Both the position numbers and the translations under genes were made by a program. 51,945 nucleotides of DNA, from the NCBI RefSeq assembly GCF_006440735.1, contig NZ_VFUA01000038.1:1-51945 (forward strand), read 5' to 3'. The stretch comes from Mesorhizobium sp. B2-7-1 (GTDB lineage: Bacteria; Pseudomonadota; Alphaproteobacteria; Rhizobiales; Rhizobiaceae). A model generated the notes under the pieces. The model saw only the letters and a list, made by a program, of their open reading frames with translations. It searched no databases and had not been told where the DNA came from. Every line of letters begins with the position of its first letter. Position 1 is the first letter of the stretch. This document shows, piece after piece, positions 15,627 to 24,299 of the stretch.

Positions 15627-18002
15627 ATGAACATCCTCGAACGCTATCACGCCATGGAATATGGTCCGGCGCCGGAAGCCCGCAACGAGGCGGATGCCTG
15701 GCTCGCCGGGCGCGACTTCGCAAAAGCGCTGTTCATCGACGGCGCCTGGAAAGCGGCGGCCAGCGGCAAGACGTTCGACACCAGCGAACCGTCCTCGGGA
15801 AAACTTCTGGCCAAAATCTCGGACGCCGGTGCCGCCGATATCGACGCTGCGGTCTCCGCGGCCGCCAAGGCGCTGCCCAAATGGTCGGCATCCTCAGGCT
15901 ACGCCCGCGCAAAAGTTCTCTACGCTATCGGCCGCGCCATGCAGCGCCACCAGCGCCTGTTCGCGGTGCTGGAATCGATCGACAACGGCAAGCCGATCCG
16001 CGAGAGCCGCGACATCGACGTGCCGCTGGCGATCCGCCACTTCATCCATCACGCCGGCTGGGCGCAGACGCTCGAGAAGGATTTCCCCGATCACAAGCCG
16101 GTCGGCGTTGTCGGCCAGGTCATCCCGTGGAATTTCCCGCTGCTGATGCTGGCCTGGAAGATCGCGCCGGCGCTTGCCGCCGGTTGCACGGTGGTGCTGA
16201 AGCCGGCCGAATTCACGCCGCTCACCGCCATATTGTTCGCCGAGATCTGCGAACGCGCCGGCGTGCCGAAGGGCGTCGTCAACATCGTGCAGGGTGGCCC
16301 CGAGGCGGGCGCGGCCATCGTCAACCATCCCGGTGTGCAGAAGATCGCCTTCACCGGCTCGTCGGAAGTCGGCAAGATCATCCGCAAGGCAACGGCCGGC
16401 TCAGGCAAGAAGCTGTCGCTGGAGCTCGGCGGCAAGTCGGCCTTCATCGTCTTCGAGGACGCCGATCTCGACAGCGCCGTCGAAGGTCTGGTCGACGGCA
16501 TCTGGTTCAACCAGGGCCAGGTCTGCTGCGCCGGCTCGCGCCTCCTGGTGCAGGAAGGCATTGCGGAAGCCTTGATCGCCAAGGTCAAGGTCAGGATGAG
16601 CCGGCTGCGTGTCGGCAGCCCGCTCGACAAGAACACCGATATCGGCCCGCTGGTCGACCGCACGCAGCTCGACCGCGTCAAGGGTCTCATCGCCGAGGGC
16701 GCCAAGCAGGGCGCCGTCTGCTGGCAGCCTGACGCCACGCTGCCGACGACGGGCTACTATCACCTCCCGACGCTCGCAACAGCTGTTTCGCCGGCTAATA
16801 TTCTGGCGCAGGAAGAAGTCTTCGGCCCGGTGCTGGCGACGATGAGCTTCCGTAACACCGAGGAAGCGATCGAGCTTGCCAACAACACGCGCTACGGCCT
16901 TGCCGCTTCGGTGTGGAGCGAGAATGTCAACCTGGCCCTGCATGTCGCGCCGCAGCTGAAGGCGGGCGTGGTGTGGGTCAACGGCACCAACATGTTCGAC
17001 GCCGCCTGCGGCTTCGGCGGTTATCGCGAGAGCGGCTTCGGCCGCGAGGGCGGCCGCGAGGGCATGTTCGAATATCTCGCCGCCAAGCTGCCGGTCGGCC
17101 CTGCCATCAAGCCGGCCGCGGCCGGCTCGGCCCAGCCGGTCGAGCAGGCCGACGGCTTGGCCATCGACCGCACGGCAAAGCTGTTCATCGGCGGCAAGCA
17201 GGTGCGGCCGGACGGCAATTATTCGCTCGGCGTCGTGACCGCCAAGGGCAAGCTCGCCGGCGAAGTCGGCCTCGGCAGCCGCAAGGACATCCGCGACGCG
17301 GTCGCCGCCGCGCGCGCCTGCAAGGCCTGGCCCGATGCGACCGCCTATAACCGCAGCCAGGTTCTCTATTACTTCGCCGAGAACCTGTCGGGCCGCGCCG
17401 ACGAGTTCGCCGCGCGCCTTGTCCAGCTGACCGGCGTGACGCCGAAGGCCGCGCGCGAGGAGGTCGAGCAGTCGATCGAGCGGTTGTTCCTCTATGCCGG
17501 CCTCGCCGACAAGTTCGAGGGCCGCGTCCACCAGCCGCCGGCCCGCGTCGTGACGCTGGCGCTGCATGAGCCGGTGGGCGTCGTCGGCATCGTCGCACCG
17601 GACAACCAGCCGCTGCTCAACTTCGTGTCGCTGGTCGCGCCGGCGCTTGCCATGGGCAACACCGTGGTAGCTGTGCCATCCGAACGCCACCCGCTTCTGG
17701 CCACCGACCTCTACCAGGTGATCGAATATTCCGACTTGCCTGCCGGTGCCATCAACATCGTCACCGGCCGAAGCGCCGAGCTCTGCGGCGTGCTGGCCAA
17801 GCACGACGATGTCGACGGGCTCTGGGTGTTCGCCAATGCCGACACCTGCGCCAAGGCGGAAGCCGACTCCATCGGCAACCTCAAGCGCGTCTGGACCGGC
17901 AATGGCCGCACGCTCGACTGGGCGTCGGAACAGGCCGCCGGCGAGGCCTTGCTGCGCCGCGCCATCGAGGTCAAGAACGTCTGGGTTCCCTACGGCGACT
18001 GA
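15627..18002 (+). CDS. Two-domain aldehyde dehydrogenase (ALDH16-like)
   Basis: 791 aa, about 1.6 times a normal ALDH. Domain 1 (about 1-480) is complete: VIPWNFPLL, FTGSSEVGK, the catalytic Glu in LELGGKSA (near 266) and the nucleophile in FNQGQVCCAGSR (Cys300, followed by Cys301). Domain 2 (about 510-791) keeps ALDH-like features such as FIGGKQVRPDG and VGVVGIVAPDNQPLLNF but lacks recognisable ELGGK and GQxC motifs, so it should be catalytically inactive. This matches ALDH16, in which a dead second domain is a structural partner. The neighbouring deoC suggests acetaldehyde or another short aldehyde as substrate. It starts 35 bp after the palindromic repeat. Confidence 0.88.
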   Translation: MNILERYHAMEYGPAPEARNEADAWLAGRDFAKALFIDGAWKAAASGKTFDTSEPSSGKLLAKISDAGAADIDAAVSAAAKALPKWSASSGYARAKVLYAIGRAMQRHQRLFAVLESIDNGKPIRESRDIDVPLAIRHFIHHAGWAQTLEKDFPDHKPVGVVGQVIPWNFPLLMLAWKIAPALAAGCTVVLKPAEFTPLTAILFAEICERAGVPKGVVNIVQGGPEAGAAIVNHPGVQKIAFTGSSEVGKIIRKATAGSGKKLSLELGGKSAFIVFEDADLDSAVEGLVDGIWFNQGQVCCAGSRLLVQEGIAEALIAKVKVRMSRLRVGSPLDKNTDIGPLVDRTQLDRVKGLIAEGAKQGAVCWQPDATLPTTGYYHLPTLATAVSPANILAQEEVFGPVLATMSFRNTEEAIELANNTRYGLAASVWSENVNLALHVAPQLKAGVVWVNGTNMFDAACGFGGYRESGFGREGGREGMFEYLAAKLPVGPAIKPAAAGSAQPVEQADGLAIDRTAKLFIGGKQVRPDGNYSLGVVTAKGKLAGEVGLGSRKDIRDAVAAARACKAWPDATAYNRSQVLYYFAENLSGRADEFAARLVQLTGVTPKAAREEVEQSIERLFLYAGLADKFEGRVHQPPARVVTLALHEPVGVVGIVAPDNQPLLNFVSLVAPALAMGNTVVAVPSERHPLLATDLYQVIEYSDLPAGAINIVTGRSAELCGVLAKHDDVDGLWVFANADTCAKAEADSIGNLKRVWTGNGRTLDWASEQAAGEALLRRAIEVKNVWVPYGD

Positions 18003-18217
18003 GGCGCCTCGCCTGGAGCACGCCGCGGCGGAGCCATTTCGGCCGCTGCAGCGAAGGTGATCGCGTTCGGGCTTGACGCTCGTGCCCTTGCTCTTTAACG
18101 AGAAAAAACATCTTTATATGTGAAGCGGAAATCTGACCGCACGATGCTGGCTGTCTGGCACACGACGCCGGGGCCGGCCATCGATAGAGGCGGATGCATC
18201 AGGCGAGGAGAAAAAGC

Positions 18218-18949
18218 ATGGCGGATCTGGCAGGCAAGATCGTGGTCATAACCGCGGCGGCTCAAGGCATCGGCCGGGCAAGCGCGCTGGCTTTCGCCAA
18301 GGCGGGCGCGACCGTGCACGCCACCGATATCAACGAGCCGTTGCTGGCCGAATTGGGCAAGACGCCCGGCATCAAGACCCGCAAGCTCGATGTGCTGAAC
18401 GACGCGGCCGTGGCTTCTGCCTTCGCTGAGATCGGCCGGGTCGATGTGCTGTTCAACTGCGCCGGTTTCGTCCATGGCGGCTCGATCCTCGAGATGAAGG
18501 ACGAGGATCTCGACTTCGCGCTCAACCTCAACGTCCGTTCGATGATCCGCACCATCCGCGCCGTGCTTCCGGGTATGCTGGAGCGCGGCGACGGCTCGAT
18601 CATCAACATGGCGTCGCTGGCAAGCTCGCAGAAGGGCGTGCCGAACCGCTTCGTCTACGGCCTGACCAAGGCGGCCGTGGTCGGCCTGACCAAGGCGGTC
18701 GCCGCCGATTATGTCGCCAAGGGCATTCGCTGCAACGCCATCTGCCCGGGCACGGTCGAAAGCCCGTCGCTGCAGGATCGCATGCATGCCCAGGGCGACT
18801 ATGACGCGGCCCGCGCGGCCTTCATCGCCCGCCAGCCCATGGGCAGGCTCGGCACGCCGGAGGAAATCGCCGACCTCGCCGTCTATCTGGCCGGCGCCGC
18901 CTACACGTCGGGGCAGGCCTACAACATCGACGGCGGCTGGTCGATCTGA
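18218..18949 (+). CDS. SDR oxidoreductase, 2-keto-3-deoxy-L-fuconate dehydrogenase-like
   Basis: 243 aa, classical short-chain dehydrogenase. Cofactor motif TAAAQGIGRA (12-21), D38 after the second strand (TDINEP) favouring NAD, catalytic Ser133, Tyr147 and Lys151 (YGLTK). The sequence closely resembles the BDH2/DHRS6 group and bacterial 2-keto-3-deoxy-L-fuconate dehydrogenases. The neighbour 208 bp downstream is a fumarylacetoacetate-hydrolase-family enzyme like 2,4-diketo-3-deoxy-L-fuconate hydrolase, supporting a pathway that splits an oxidised 3-deoxy sugar acid to pyruvate plus a hydroxyacid. AGGAG precedes the ATG at 18218; an ATG eight codons earlier has no such site. The exact sugar is unknown, as no sugar transporter or upstream dehydratase adjoins the pair. 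Confidence 0.85.
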   Translation: MADLAGKIVVITAAAQGIGRASALAFAKAGATVHATDINEPLLAELGKTPGIKTRKLDVLNDAAVASAFAEIGRVDVLFNCAGFVHGGSILEMKDEDLDFALNLNVRSMIRTIRAVLPGMLERGDGSIINMASLASSQKGVPNRFVYGLTKAAVVGLTKAVAADYVAKGIRCNAICPGTVESPSLQDRMHAQGDYDAARAAFIARQPMGRLGTPEEIADLAVYLAGAAYTSGQAYNIDGGWSI

Positions 18950-19157
18950 TCGCCGCCGCGAAAGATCGTCAGCGAATACAGGAAGATCGCATCCCGGATA
19001 GCGTTTGCCGAACAAGGATCGAAGCGTCTGAAAATCCTCCCGGCTGGCCGGCTCGGACAAATGGCGCGCTTGCCGCCGGCAGGGTCGACGATTACGGTCC
19101 GCTGGCTTTGACGGAATTTGTGAAAACGGCCATTGGCCGCAAGGTGGAGAAGTTGAG

Positions 19158-20003
19158 ATGAAGTTGTTGCGCTATGGCGAAGCTGGCAGCGAAAAGCCTG
19201 GCCTGCTCGATGCGGATGGGACGATCCGCGACCTTTCCGCTCATGTCGCCGATATCGCCGGCACGACGCTTCATCCGGCCTCGCTGGAAATGCTCTCGAA
19301 ACTCGATTCGAAGTCGCTGCCGGTGGTTTCCGGCAAGCCGCGCCTGGGCGCCTGCGTCGCCGGTACCGGCAAATTCATCTGCATCGGCCTCAACTATTCC
19401 GACCACGCCGCCGAAACCGGCGCCACCGTGCCGTCGGAGCCGATCATCTTCATGAAGGCAAGCTCGGCGATCGTCGGACCGGATGACGATGTGCTGATCC
19501 CGCGCGGCTCTGAAAAGACCGACTGGGAGGTCGAGCTTGCCGTCGTCATCGGCAAGACCGCGAAGTATGTCTCGGAGGACGACGCGCTGGATTATATCGC
19601 CGGCTACGCCGTCGCGCATGACGTGTCCGAGCGCGCCTTCCAGGCCGAGCGCCAGGGCCAGTGGACCAAGGGCAAGTCCTGCGACACCTTCGGCCCGACC
19701 GGCCCGTGGCTGGTCACCAAGGACGAGGTCGCCGACCCGCAGAACCTGAAGATGTGGCTGACCGTCAACGGCAAGACCATGCAGAACGGCTCGACCAAGA
19801 CCATGGTCTACGGCGTGAAGTATCTGGTCTCCTATCTCAGCCAGTTCATGTCGCTGCATCCCGGCGACATCATCTCCACCGGCACCCCGCCCGGTGTTGG
19901 CCTCGGCATGAAGCCGCCGGTGTTCCTGAAGGCCGGCGACGTCGTCGAGCTCGGCATCGAAGGGCTCGGCCAGCAGAAGCAGACTTTCAGGGCGGACGTG
20001 TAA
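19158..20003 (+). CDS. Fumarylacetoacetate hydrolase family protein (diketo-deoxy sugar acid hydrolase-like)
   Basis: 281 aa. The FAH C-terminal catalytic fold is evident: GLNYSDHAAETG, the metal-binding acidic stretch EKTDWEVELAVVIG, and the C-terminal STGTPPGVGLG. The N-terminal half (MKLLRYGEAGSEKPGLLDAD) is that of the ureidoglycolate-lyase/2,4-diketo-3-deoxy-L-fuconate hydrolase group. It should cleave a C-C bond of an acylpyruvate-type substrate with a divalent metal. Together with the upstream SDR it would finish a non-phosphorylative deoxy sugar acid route. AAGGTGGAGAAG precedes the ATG. It is convergent with the ABC transporter ATPase gene, with a palindromic repeat between. Confidence 0.87.
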   Translation: MKLLRYGEAGSEKPGLLDADGTIRDLSAHVADIAGTTLHPASLEMLSKLDSKSLPVVSGKPRLGACVAGTGKFICIGLNYSDHAAETGATVPSEPIIFMKASSAIVGPDDDVLIPRGSEKTDWEVELAVVIGKTAKYVSEDDALDYIAGYAVAHDVSERAFQAERQGQWTKGKSCDTFGPTGPWLVTKDEVADPQNLKMWLTVNGKTMQNGSTKTMVYGVKYLVSYLSQFMSLHPGDIISTGTPPGVGLGMKPPVFLKAGDVVELGIEGLGQQKQTFRADV

Positions 20004-20012
20004 CGCCGACTT

Positions 20013-20198
20013 CCCCTTCTCCCCCTGTGGGAGAAGGTGGATCGGCGCGCAGCGCCGAGACGGATGAGAGGTGCTCCAACGGAGTGCAATCTCGAAGATT
20101 GAGGGTTCCCGGGCGCCTAGTTCTGCTGCGTCGTGATCCTTCCAACACCCCTCATCCGGCCGCTTCGCGGCCACCTTCTCCCGCAAGGGGAGAAGGGG
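20013..20198. repeat. Mosaic palindromic intergenic element (RIME-like)
   Basis: Outer hairpins CCCCTTCTCC/GGGAGAAGG and GGGGAGAAGGGG flank inner CGGATGAGAGGTG and CACCCCTCATCCGG segments, the same modules as at 15416-15592 in opposite order. It lies between convergent genes and probably terminates transcription from both sides. Confidence 0.75.
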
Positions 20199-20207
20199 AA
20201 GCTGGCG

Positions 20208-21206
20208 CTACTTCAAAACCTTCCCATCGGCCCCAAACCGGTACGTCTTCGCCGCATCCGGCGTCGCGTAAAGCACCGAGCCCGGCTCGGCATTGTAGAC
20301 GCCGAAGATGCGCACGGTGATCAGCCCGGCCTTCTCGCAGTCGAGATAAAGGTTGGTGTCGGCGCCGAGATGCTCGGCATGCACCACCGTGCCTTTCCAG
20401 GCGCCGGACTTCGCGTCGACGGTGAGATGCTCCGGCCGCACGCCGATGGTCTTGGCCGTCTCGCCCAATTTGGCACCATCGATGAAATTCATCTTCGGCG
20501 AGCCGATGAAGCCGGCGACGAATTCGTTGGCCGGCGCATTATAGAGTTCCATCGGGCTGCCGATCTGCTCGATGCGGCCGGCATTGAGCACCACGAGCCG
20601 GTCGGCCAGCGTCATCGCCTCGACCTGGTCGTGGGTGACGTAGACCATCGTCGCCTTCAGCCGCCGGTGCAGCTGCGCAATCTCCAGGCGGGTGTTGACG
20701 CGCAGCGCCGCGTCGAGGTTCGACAGCGGCTCGTCGAAGAGGAACAGTTTTGGCTCGCGCACCACGGCGCGGCCGATGGCGACGCGCTGGCGCTGGCCGC
20801 CGGACAGTTCCGCCGGCCGGCGCTCGAGATAGGGCTCCAGCGACAGCATGGCGGAGGCGATCTTGATGCGGCGCTCGATCTCGGCCGCCGGCGTGCCGGC
20901 CTGCTTCAGGCCAAGCGCCATGTTGTTCCTCACCGTCAGATGCGGATAGAGCGCGTAGGTCTGGAACACCATGGCGATGCCGCGTTTCGCCGGCGGCGTG
21001 ATCGAGACATCGGCGCCGTCGATCAGCACGCGGCCCGACGTCGAATCCTCCAGGCCGGCGATGACGCGCAGCAGCGTCGATTTTCCGCAGCCGGACGGGC
21101 CGACGAAGACGACGAATTCGCCATCATTGACCTCGAGGTCGATGCCCTTCAGCACTTCCACCGGCCCGAAAGCCTTTTTGACATTCTCGATCTTCAGCGA
21201 GCCCAC
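20208..21206 (-). CDS. Sugar ABC transporter ATPase (UgpC/MsmX/MalK family)
   Basis: 332 aa. Walker [11 protein letters not shown]-loop [10 protein letters not shown], signature LSGGQRQR, Walker [13 protein letters not shown] and switch THDQVEA are all intact, followed by a C-terminal OB-type regulatory domain (GVRPEHL) as in carbohydrate importers of the CUT1 class. It energises the two permeases encoded upstream on the same strand. The start is a GTG at 21206, 15 bp after the dehydrogenase stop. It ends the murQ-transporter operon. ATPases of this group may serve more than one importer. Confidence 0.93.
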   Translation of the reverse strand: MGSLKIENVKKAFGPVEVLKGIDLEVNDGEFVVFVGPSGCGKSTLLRVIAGLEDSTSGRVLIDGADVSITPPAKRGIAMVFQTYALYPHLTVRNNMALGLKQAGTPAAEIERRIKIASAMLSLEPYLERRPAELSGGQRQRVAIGRAVVREPKLFLFDEPLSNLDAALRVNTRLEIAQLHRRLKATMVYVTHDQVEAMTLADRLVVLNAGRIEQIGSPMELYNAPANEFVAGFIGSPKMNFIDGAKLGETAKTIGVRPEHLTVDAKSGAWKGTVVHAEHLGADTNLYLDCEKAGLITVRIFGVYNAEPGSVLYATPDAAKTYRFGADGKVLK

Positions 21207-21221
21207 GGCTTCGTTCCTGTT

Positions 21222-22283
21222 CTAGAGTTTGACGGCGTTGCCGCTGCGCACGCTCTCGTCGGCGGCAAGGCAGACGGCGAGCGACTTTACGGCATCGTCC
21301 ATGTGGCGGGTGAGGTCGATATTTTCGCGGATGGCCTTGAGCAGGAACGCCTGCTCGAGGTCGCAAAGCTCCTGATGGCCCGGCTCGCCTTCCATCGACA
21401 GCAGCTGGTCTTCCCTGGCGAACTTGCCGTCCGGCCCGGTCTCGGCGCTGTGCAGCCGGATGGTCGAGGTCTTGGTGTGGGTGTCGATGTCGTCGGACTT
21501 GACGCCCTCCTTCATCACGATCGAGACGCAGCCCTTGGGCGACATCACGTCCTTCACGAAGAAGGCCGTCTCCGAGATCATCGGTCCCCAGCCGGCCTCG
21601 TACCAGCCGACCGAGCCGTCCTCGAACAGCACCTGCAGGTGGCCATAATTGTACATGGACGGCGCCACCTCGTCGGTCAACCGCACACCCATGCCGCGCA
21701 CTTCGACGGGCCTCGCATCGGTGATCTGCAGCATCACGTCGAGATAATGCACGCCGCAATCGACGATCGGCGAGGTGGTCTGCATAAGTTGCTTGTGCGT
21801 CCCCCAGGTGTGGCCGGAAGACTGCTGGTTGAGGTTCATGCGGAAGACATAAGGGCCGCCTAGCTTGCGCGCCTCGGCGATCAGCCGAACCCAGGACGGG
21901 TGATGGCGCAGTATATAGCCGATCACCAGCTTCTTGCCATTGGCCTTGGCGGCATCGACGACGCGCCTGGCGTCGGCCACCGTCGTTGCCAGCGGCTTTT
22001 CGACGAAGACATGGCATCCGGCCTCGAACGCCCGCACCGCATAGTCGGCATGGCTGTCGGAATAGGTGGCGACCGCCGCCACATCCGGCTTCTCGTCGCG
22101 CAGCGCGTCCTCGAAGGAGCGCCTGATGCCGTAGCCGGTAAGCCCGTCCGGCAGGGGCACGTCGGAGCGGCTGACTAGGGCGGCGATCTCGAAGCCCGGA
22201 TTGTTGTGATAGGCCAGTGCATGGCTGCGGCCCATATTGCCGAGCCCGGCAACGACGACACGGAGAGGTTTTTCCGAACTCAC
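21222..22283 (-). CDS. Gfo/Idh/MocA family oxidoreductase
   Basis: 353 aa. The Rossmann motif is VVVAGLGNMGRSHALAYH near the N-terminus, and the EKPLA signature (VFVEKPLATTVADA) near residue 95 carries the cofactor- and substrate-contacting Lys and Pro; the C-terminal alpha/beta domain follows. It should oxidise or reduce a sugar or sugar derivative with NAD(P). The start is a GTG that overlaps the stop of the inner-membrane permease gene (GTGA). Its place inside an amino-sugar transporter operon suggests it modifies the imported sugar, but the position oxidised cannot be told from sequence. Confidence 0.85.
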   Translation of the reverse strand: MSSEKPLRVVVAGLGNMGRSHALAYHNNPGFEIAALVSRSDVPLPDGLTGYGIRRSFEDALRDEKPDVAAVATYSDSHADYAVRAFEAGCHVFVEKPLATTVADARRVVDAAKANGKKLVIGYILRHHPSWVRLIAEARKLGGPYVFRMNLNQQSSGHTWGTHKQLMQTTSPIVDCGVHYLDVMLQITDARPVEVRGMGVRLTDEVAPSMYNYGHLQVLFEDGSVGWYEAGWGPMISETAFFVKDVMSPKGCVSIVMKEGVKSDDIDTHTKTSTIRLHSAETGPDGKFAREDQLLSMEGEPGHQELCDLEQAFLLKAIRENIDLTRHMDDAVKSLAVCLAADESVRSGNAVKL

Positions 22284-23119
22284 TTGACGGCTCCCGACGT
22301 AATGCCGCGGATCAGCTGCCGCGAGAAGATGACATAGAGGATGAGCACCGGCAGGATCGCCAGCGACAGCGCCGCCAGGATCGCGTTCCAGTTGGTGACG
22401 AACTGGCCGAGGAAGAGCTGCGCGCCGAGCGTCACCGTCTTGGTCTCTTCCGACGGCGCCAGGATCAGCGGGAACCACAGATCGTTCCAGATCGGGATCA
22501 TGGTGAAGACGGCGACCGTCGCCATCGCCGGCCGCACCAGCGGCAGCACCAGGCGGAAGAAGATCGTGTATTCCGAGAGCCCGTCGATACGCCCGGCGTT
22601 CTTCAGGTCGTTGGACACCTGCTTCATGAATTCCGACAGGATGAAGATCGCCAGCGGCAGGCCCTGCGCCGTGTAGACCAGGATCAGCGCCGTCAGCGTG
22701 TTGACCAGCCCGCTCGCCACCATCAATTGCAGGATGGCGACGGTGCCGAGGCGGATCGGGATCATGATGCCGAGCGCCAAATAAAGCCCCATCAGCGTGT
22801 TGCCGCGGAAGCGGTATTCCGACAGCGCGAAGGCCGCCATAGCGCCGAACAAAAGCACGAAGAACAGCGAGGCGACGGTGACGACGAGGCTGTTCTGGAA
22901 ATAGTGGAAGAAATCGCCCTGGCCGAACACCGTGGTGTAGCCGATCAGGTCGAAGGTCTTCGTCGTCGGCGGCGTCAGCGGCGCGCCGAAGATGCCCGCG
23001 CGGGATTTGAACGAATTCATCACCACCAGGATGACCGGGAACAGCGCAATTACCGTGTAGGTGATAAGGATCGCATGCGCGCCGATGGTGCGGGGCAGGG
23101 AACGGGTGGCTGTGCTCAT
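22280..23119 (-). CDS. Sugar ABC transporter permease (MalG type)
   Basis: 279 aa, about six membrane segments. The permease EAA-loop region (IDGLSEYTIFFRLVLPLVRPA) near residue 190 contacts the ATPase. The ATG at 23119 begins MSTATRSLPRT; longer in-frame readings extend into the upstream permease gene and are rejected. It lies 8 bp after that gene and overlaps the oxidoreductase by 4 bp. With the MalF-type partner it makes the importer's channel. Confidence 0.93.
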   Translation of the reverse strand: MSTATRSLPRTIGAHAILITYTVIALFPVILVVMNSFKSRAGIFGAPLTPPTTKTFDLIGYTTVFGQGDFFHYFQNSLVVTVASLFFVLLFGAMAAFALSEYRFRGNTLMGLYLALGIMIPIRLGTVAILQLMVASGLVNTLTALILVYTAQGLPLAIFILSEFMKQVSNDLKNAGRIDGLSEYTIFFRLVLPLVRPAMATVAVFTMIPIWNDLWFPLILAPSEETKTVTLGAQLFLGQFVTNWNAILAALSLAILPVLILYVIFSRQLIRGITSGAVK

Positions 23120-23127
23120 GGCGCGCC

Positions 23128-24072
23128 TCAGAACTGGTAGCGACGCAGGCGCGTCTGCACGAGGAACAGGTAGACGCAGACGCCGGCGAGGATGATCAGG
23201 AACATGATCGTGGCGATCGCGGCGCCCATATTGGGATCGCCGACCTGCAGCTGGAAGCCGAAGAAGGCGCGGTAGAGGAAGGTGCCGAGGATGTCGGTCG
23301 AATAATTCGGCCCGGCGAGCGCCCCTTGCGCGGTGTAGATCAGGTCGAAGGCGTTGAAATTGCCGACGAAGGTCAGGATCGAGATGATGCCGATCGAGGG
23401 CAGGATCAGCGGCAGCTTGATCTTCCAGAACTGCGCCAAGCCGGTGATGCCGTCGCATTCGGCCGCCTCGATCACCTCGTCGGGGATCGACAGCAGCGCC
23501 GCGTAGATCAGCATCATCGGAATGCCGACGAACTGCCAGACCGAGACCAGGCTGAGCGCGGTCAGCGCATACTGCTCCTTGCCGAGCCACGGCGTGAAGA
23601 AGCTCTTCAGCCCGACGAGGTCCATAAGATGCGGCGCCACGCCCCAGATCGGCGACAGGATCAGCTTCCAGGCGAAGCCGACGATGACGAAGGACAGGAT
23701 CGTCGGCACGAAGATCGCCGTGCGGTAGAAGGCGGTGAAACGCAGCCTGGGGCTGGAAAGCAGCGCCGCCAGCAGGATGCCGATCGGGTTCTGCACCAGC
23801 ATGTGGATGATGAAGAACCAGAGATTGTTGCGCAGCGCGTTCCAGAAATTCACCGACCAGTTCGGATCGCCGAACAGCGTGCGGAAATTGCCCAACCCGA
23901 CAAAGACCTGGGACTGTTCGATGTTGCGGAACAAGGAGAGTTGGAGCGTCCCGAACAGCGGCAGGATCATGAATGCGGTGTAGACCAGCACTGCCGGCGC
24001 CAGGAAGACGCCGACATGCCAGCGGATCGGTCTTTTCGCTCGCTTTTCTGCAGCCATAGTTTCGGTAGCCAT
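23128..24072 (-). CDS. Sugar ABC transporter permease (MalF type)
   Basis: 314 aa, six predicted membrane helices beginning with VFLAPAVLVYTAFMILPLFG. The EAA-type loop (EAAECDGITGLAQFWKIKLP) lies near residue 215. The chosen ATG at 24072 (MATETMAAEKR) has a GGGGAA site; a start 31 codons earlier would add a charged, unconserved leader. It is separated from the binding-protein gene by 227 bp that contain the strong hairpin at 24257-24282. Confidence 0.92.
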   Translation of the reverse strand: MATETMAAEKRAKRPIRWHVGVFLAPAVLVYTAFMILPLFGTLQLSLFRNIEQSQVFVGLGNFRTLFGDPNWSVNFWNALRNNLWFFIIHMLVQNPIGILLAALLSSPRLRFTAFYRTAIFVPTILSFVIVGFAWKLILSPIWGVAPHLMDLVGLKSFFTPWLGKEQYALTALSLVSVWQFVGIPMMLIYAALLSIPDEVIEAAECDGITGLAQFWKIKLPLILPSIGIISILTFVGNFNAFDLIYTAQGALAGPNYSTDILGTFLYRAFFGFQLQVGDPNMGAAIATIMFLIILAGVCVYLFLVQTRLRRYQF

Positions 24073-24256
24073 GAGTTCGGTTCCCCGCCGTCTCTGGGTT
24101 CCAGTTCGGTTGATGCTAGCTGATGCCTCGATGCGCGGCTTGGCTGTCCCCTTCGGGGAAGACAAGGCCAGCGACAGATCGGCTCCGTCTTCCCCGCAAG
24201 ATCGAGGGTAGGACCGGGAGGCTGCGCCGACAATCGCTATCTGGAACTGTTTGAAC

Positions 24257-24282
24257 GCCGGCCGGGCTCGGGCCCGGCCGGC
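24257..24282 (-). promoter_or_regulatory. Strong intercistronic stem-loop downstream of the binding-protein gene
   Basis: GCCGGCCGGGC (24257-24267) and GCCCGGCCGGC (24272-24282) form a perfect 11-bp, all G/C stem with a 4-nt loop. It begins 18 bp beyond the binding-protein stop codon in a 227-bp gap before the permease gene. No U-tract follows, so it is better read as an mRNA 3'-end stabiliser that raises binding-protein over permease levels, as in mal operons, than as a simple terminator. Confidence 0.6.
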
Positions 24283-24299
24283 ATCGCTTTTCGATGCTC

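Noticed and set aside
20133..21863. 576-codon frame antisense to the ABC ATPase and oxidoreductase genes
   Set aside because: Starts inside a palindromic repeat and crosses two well-supported genes; no motif.
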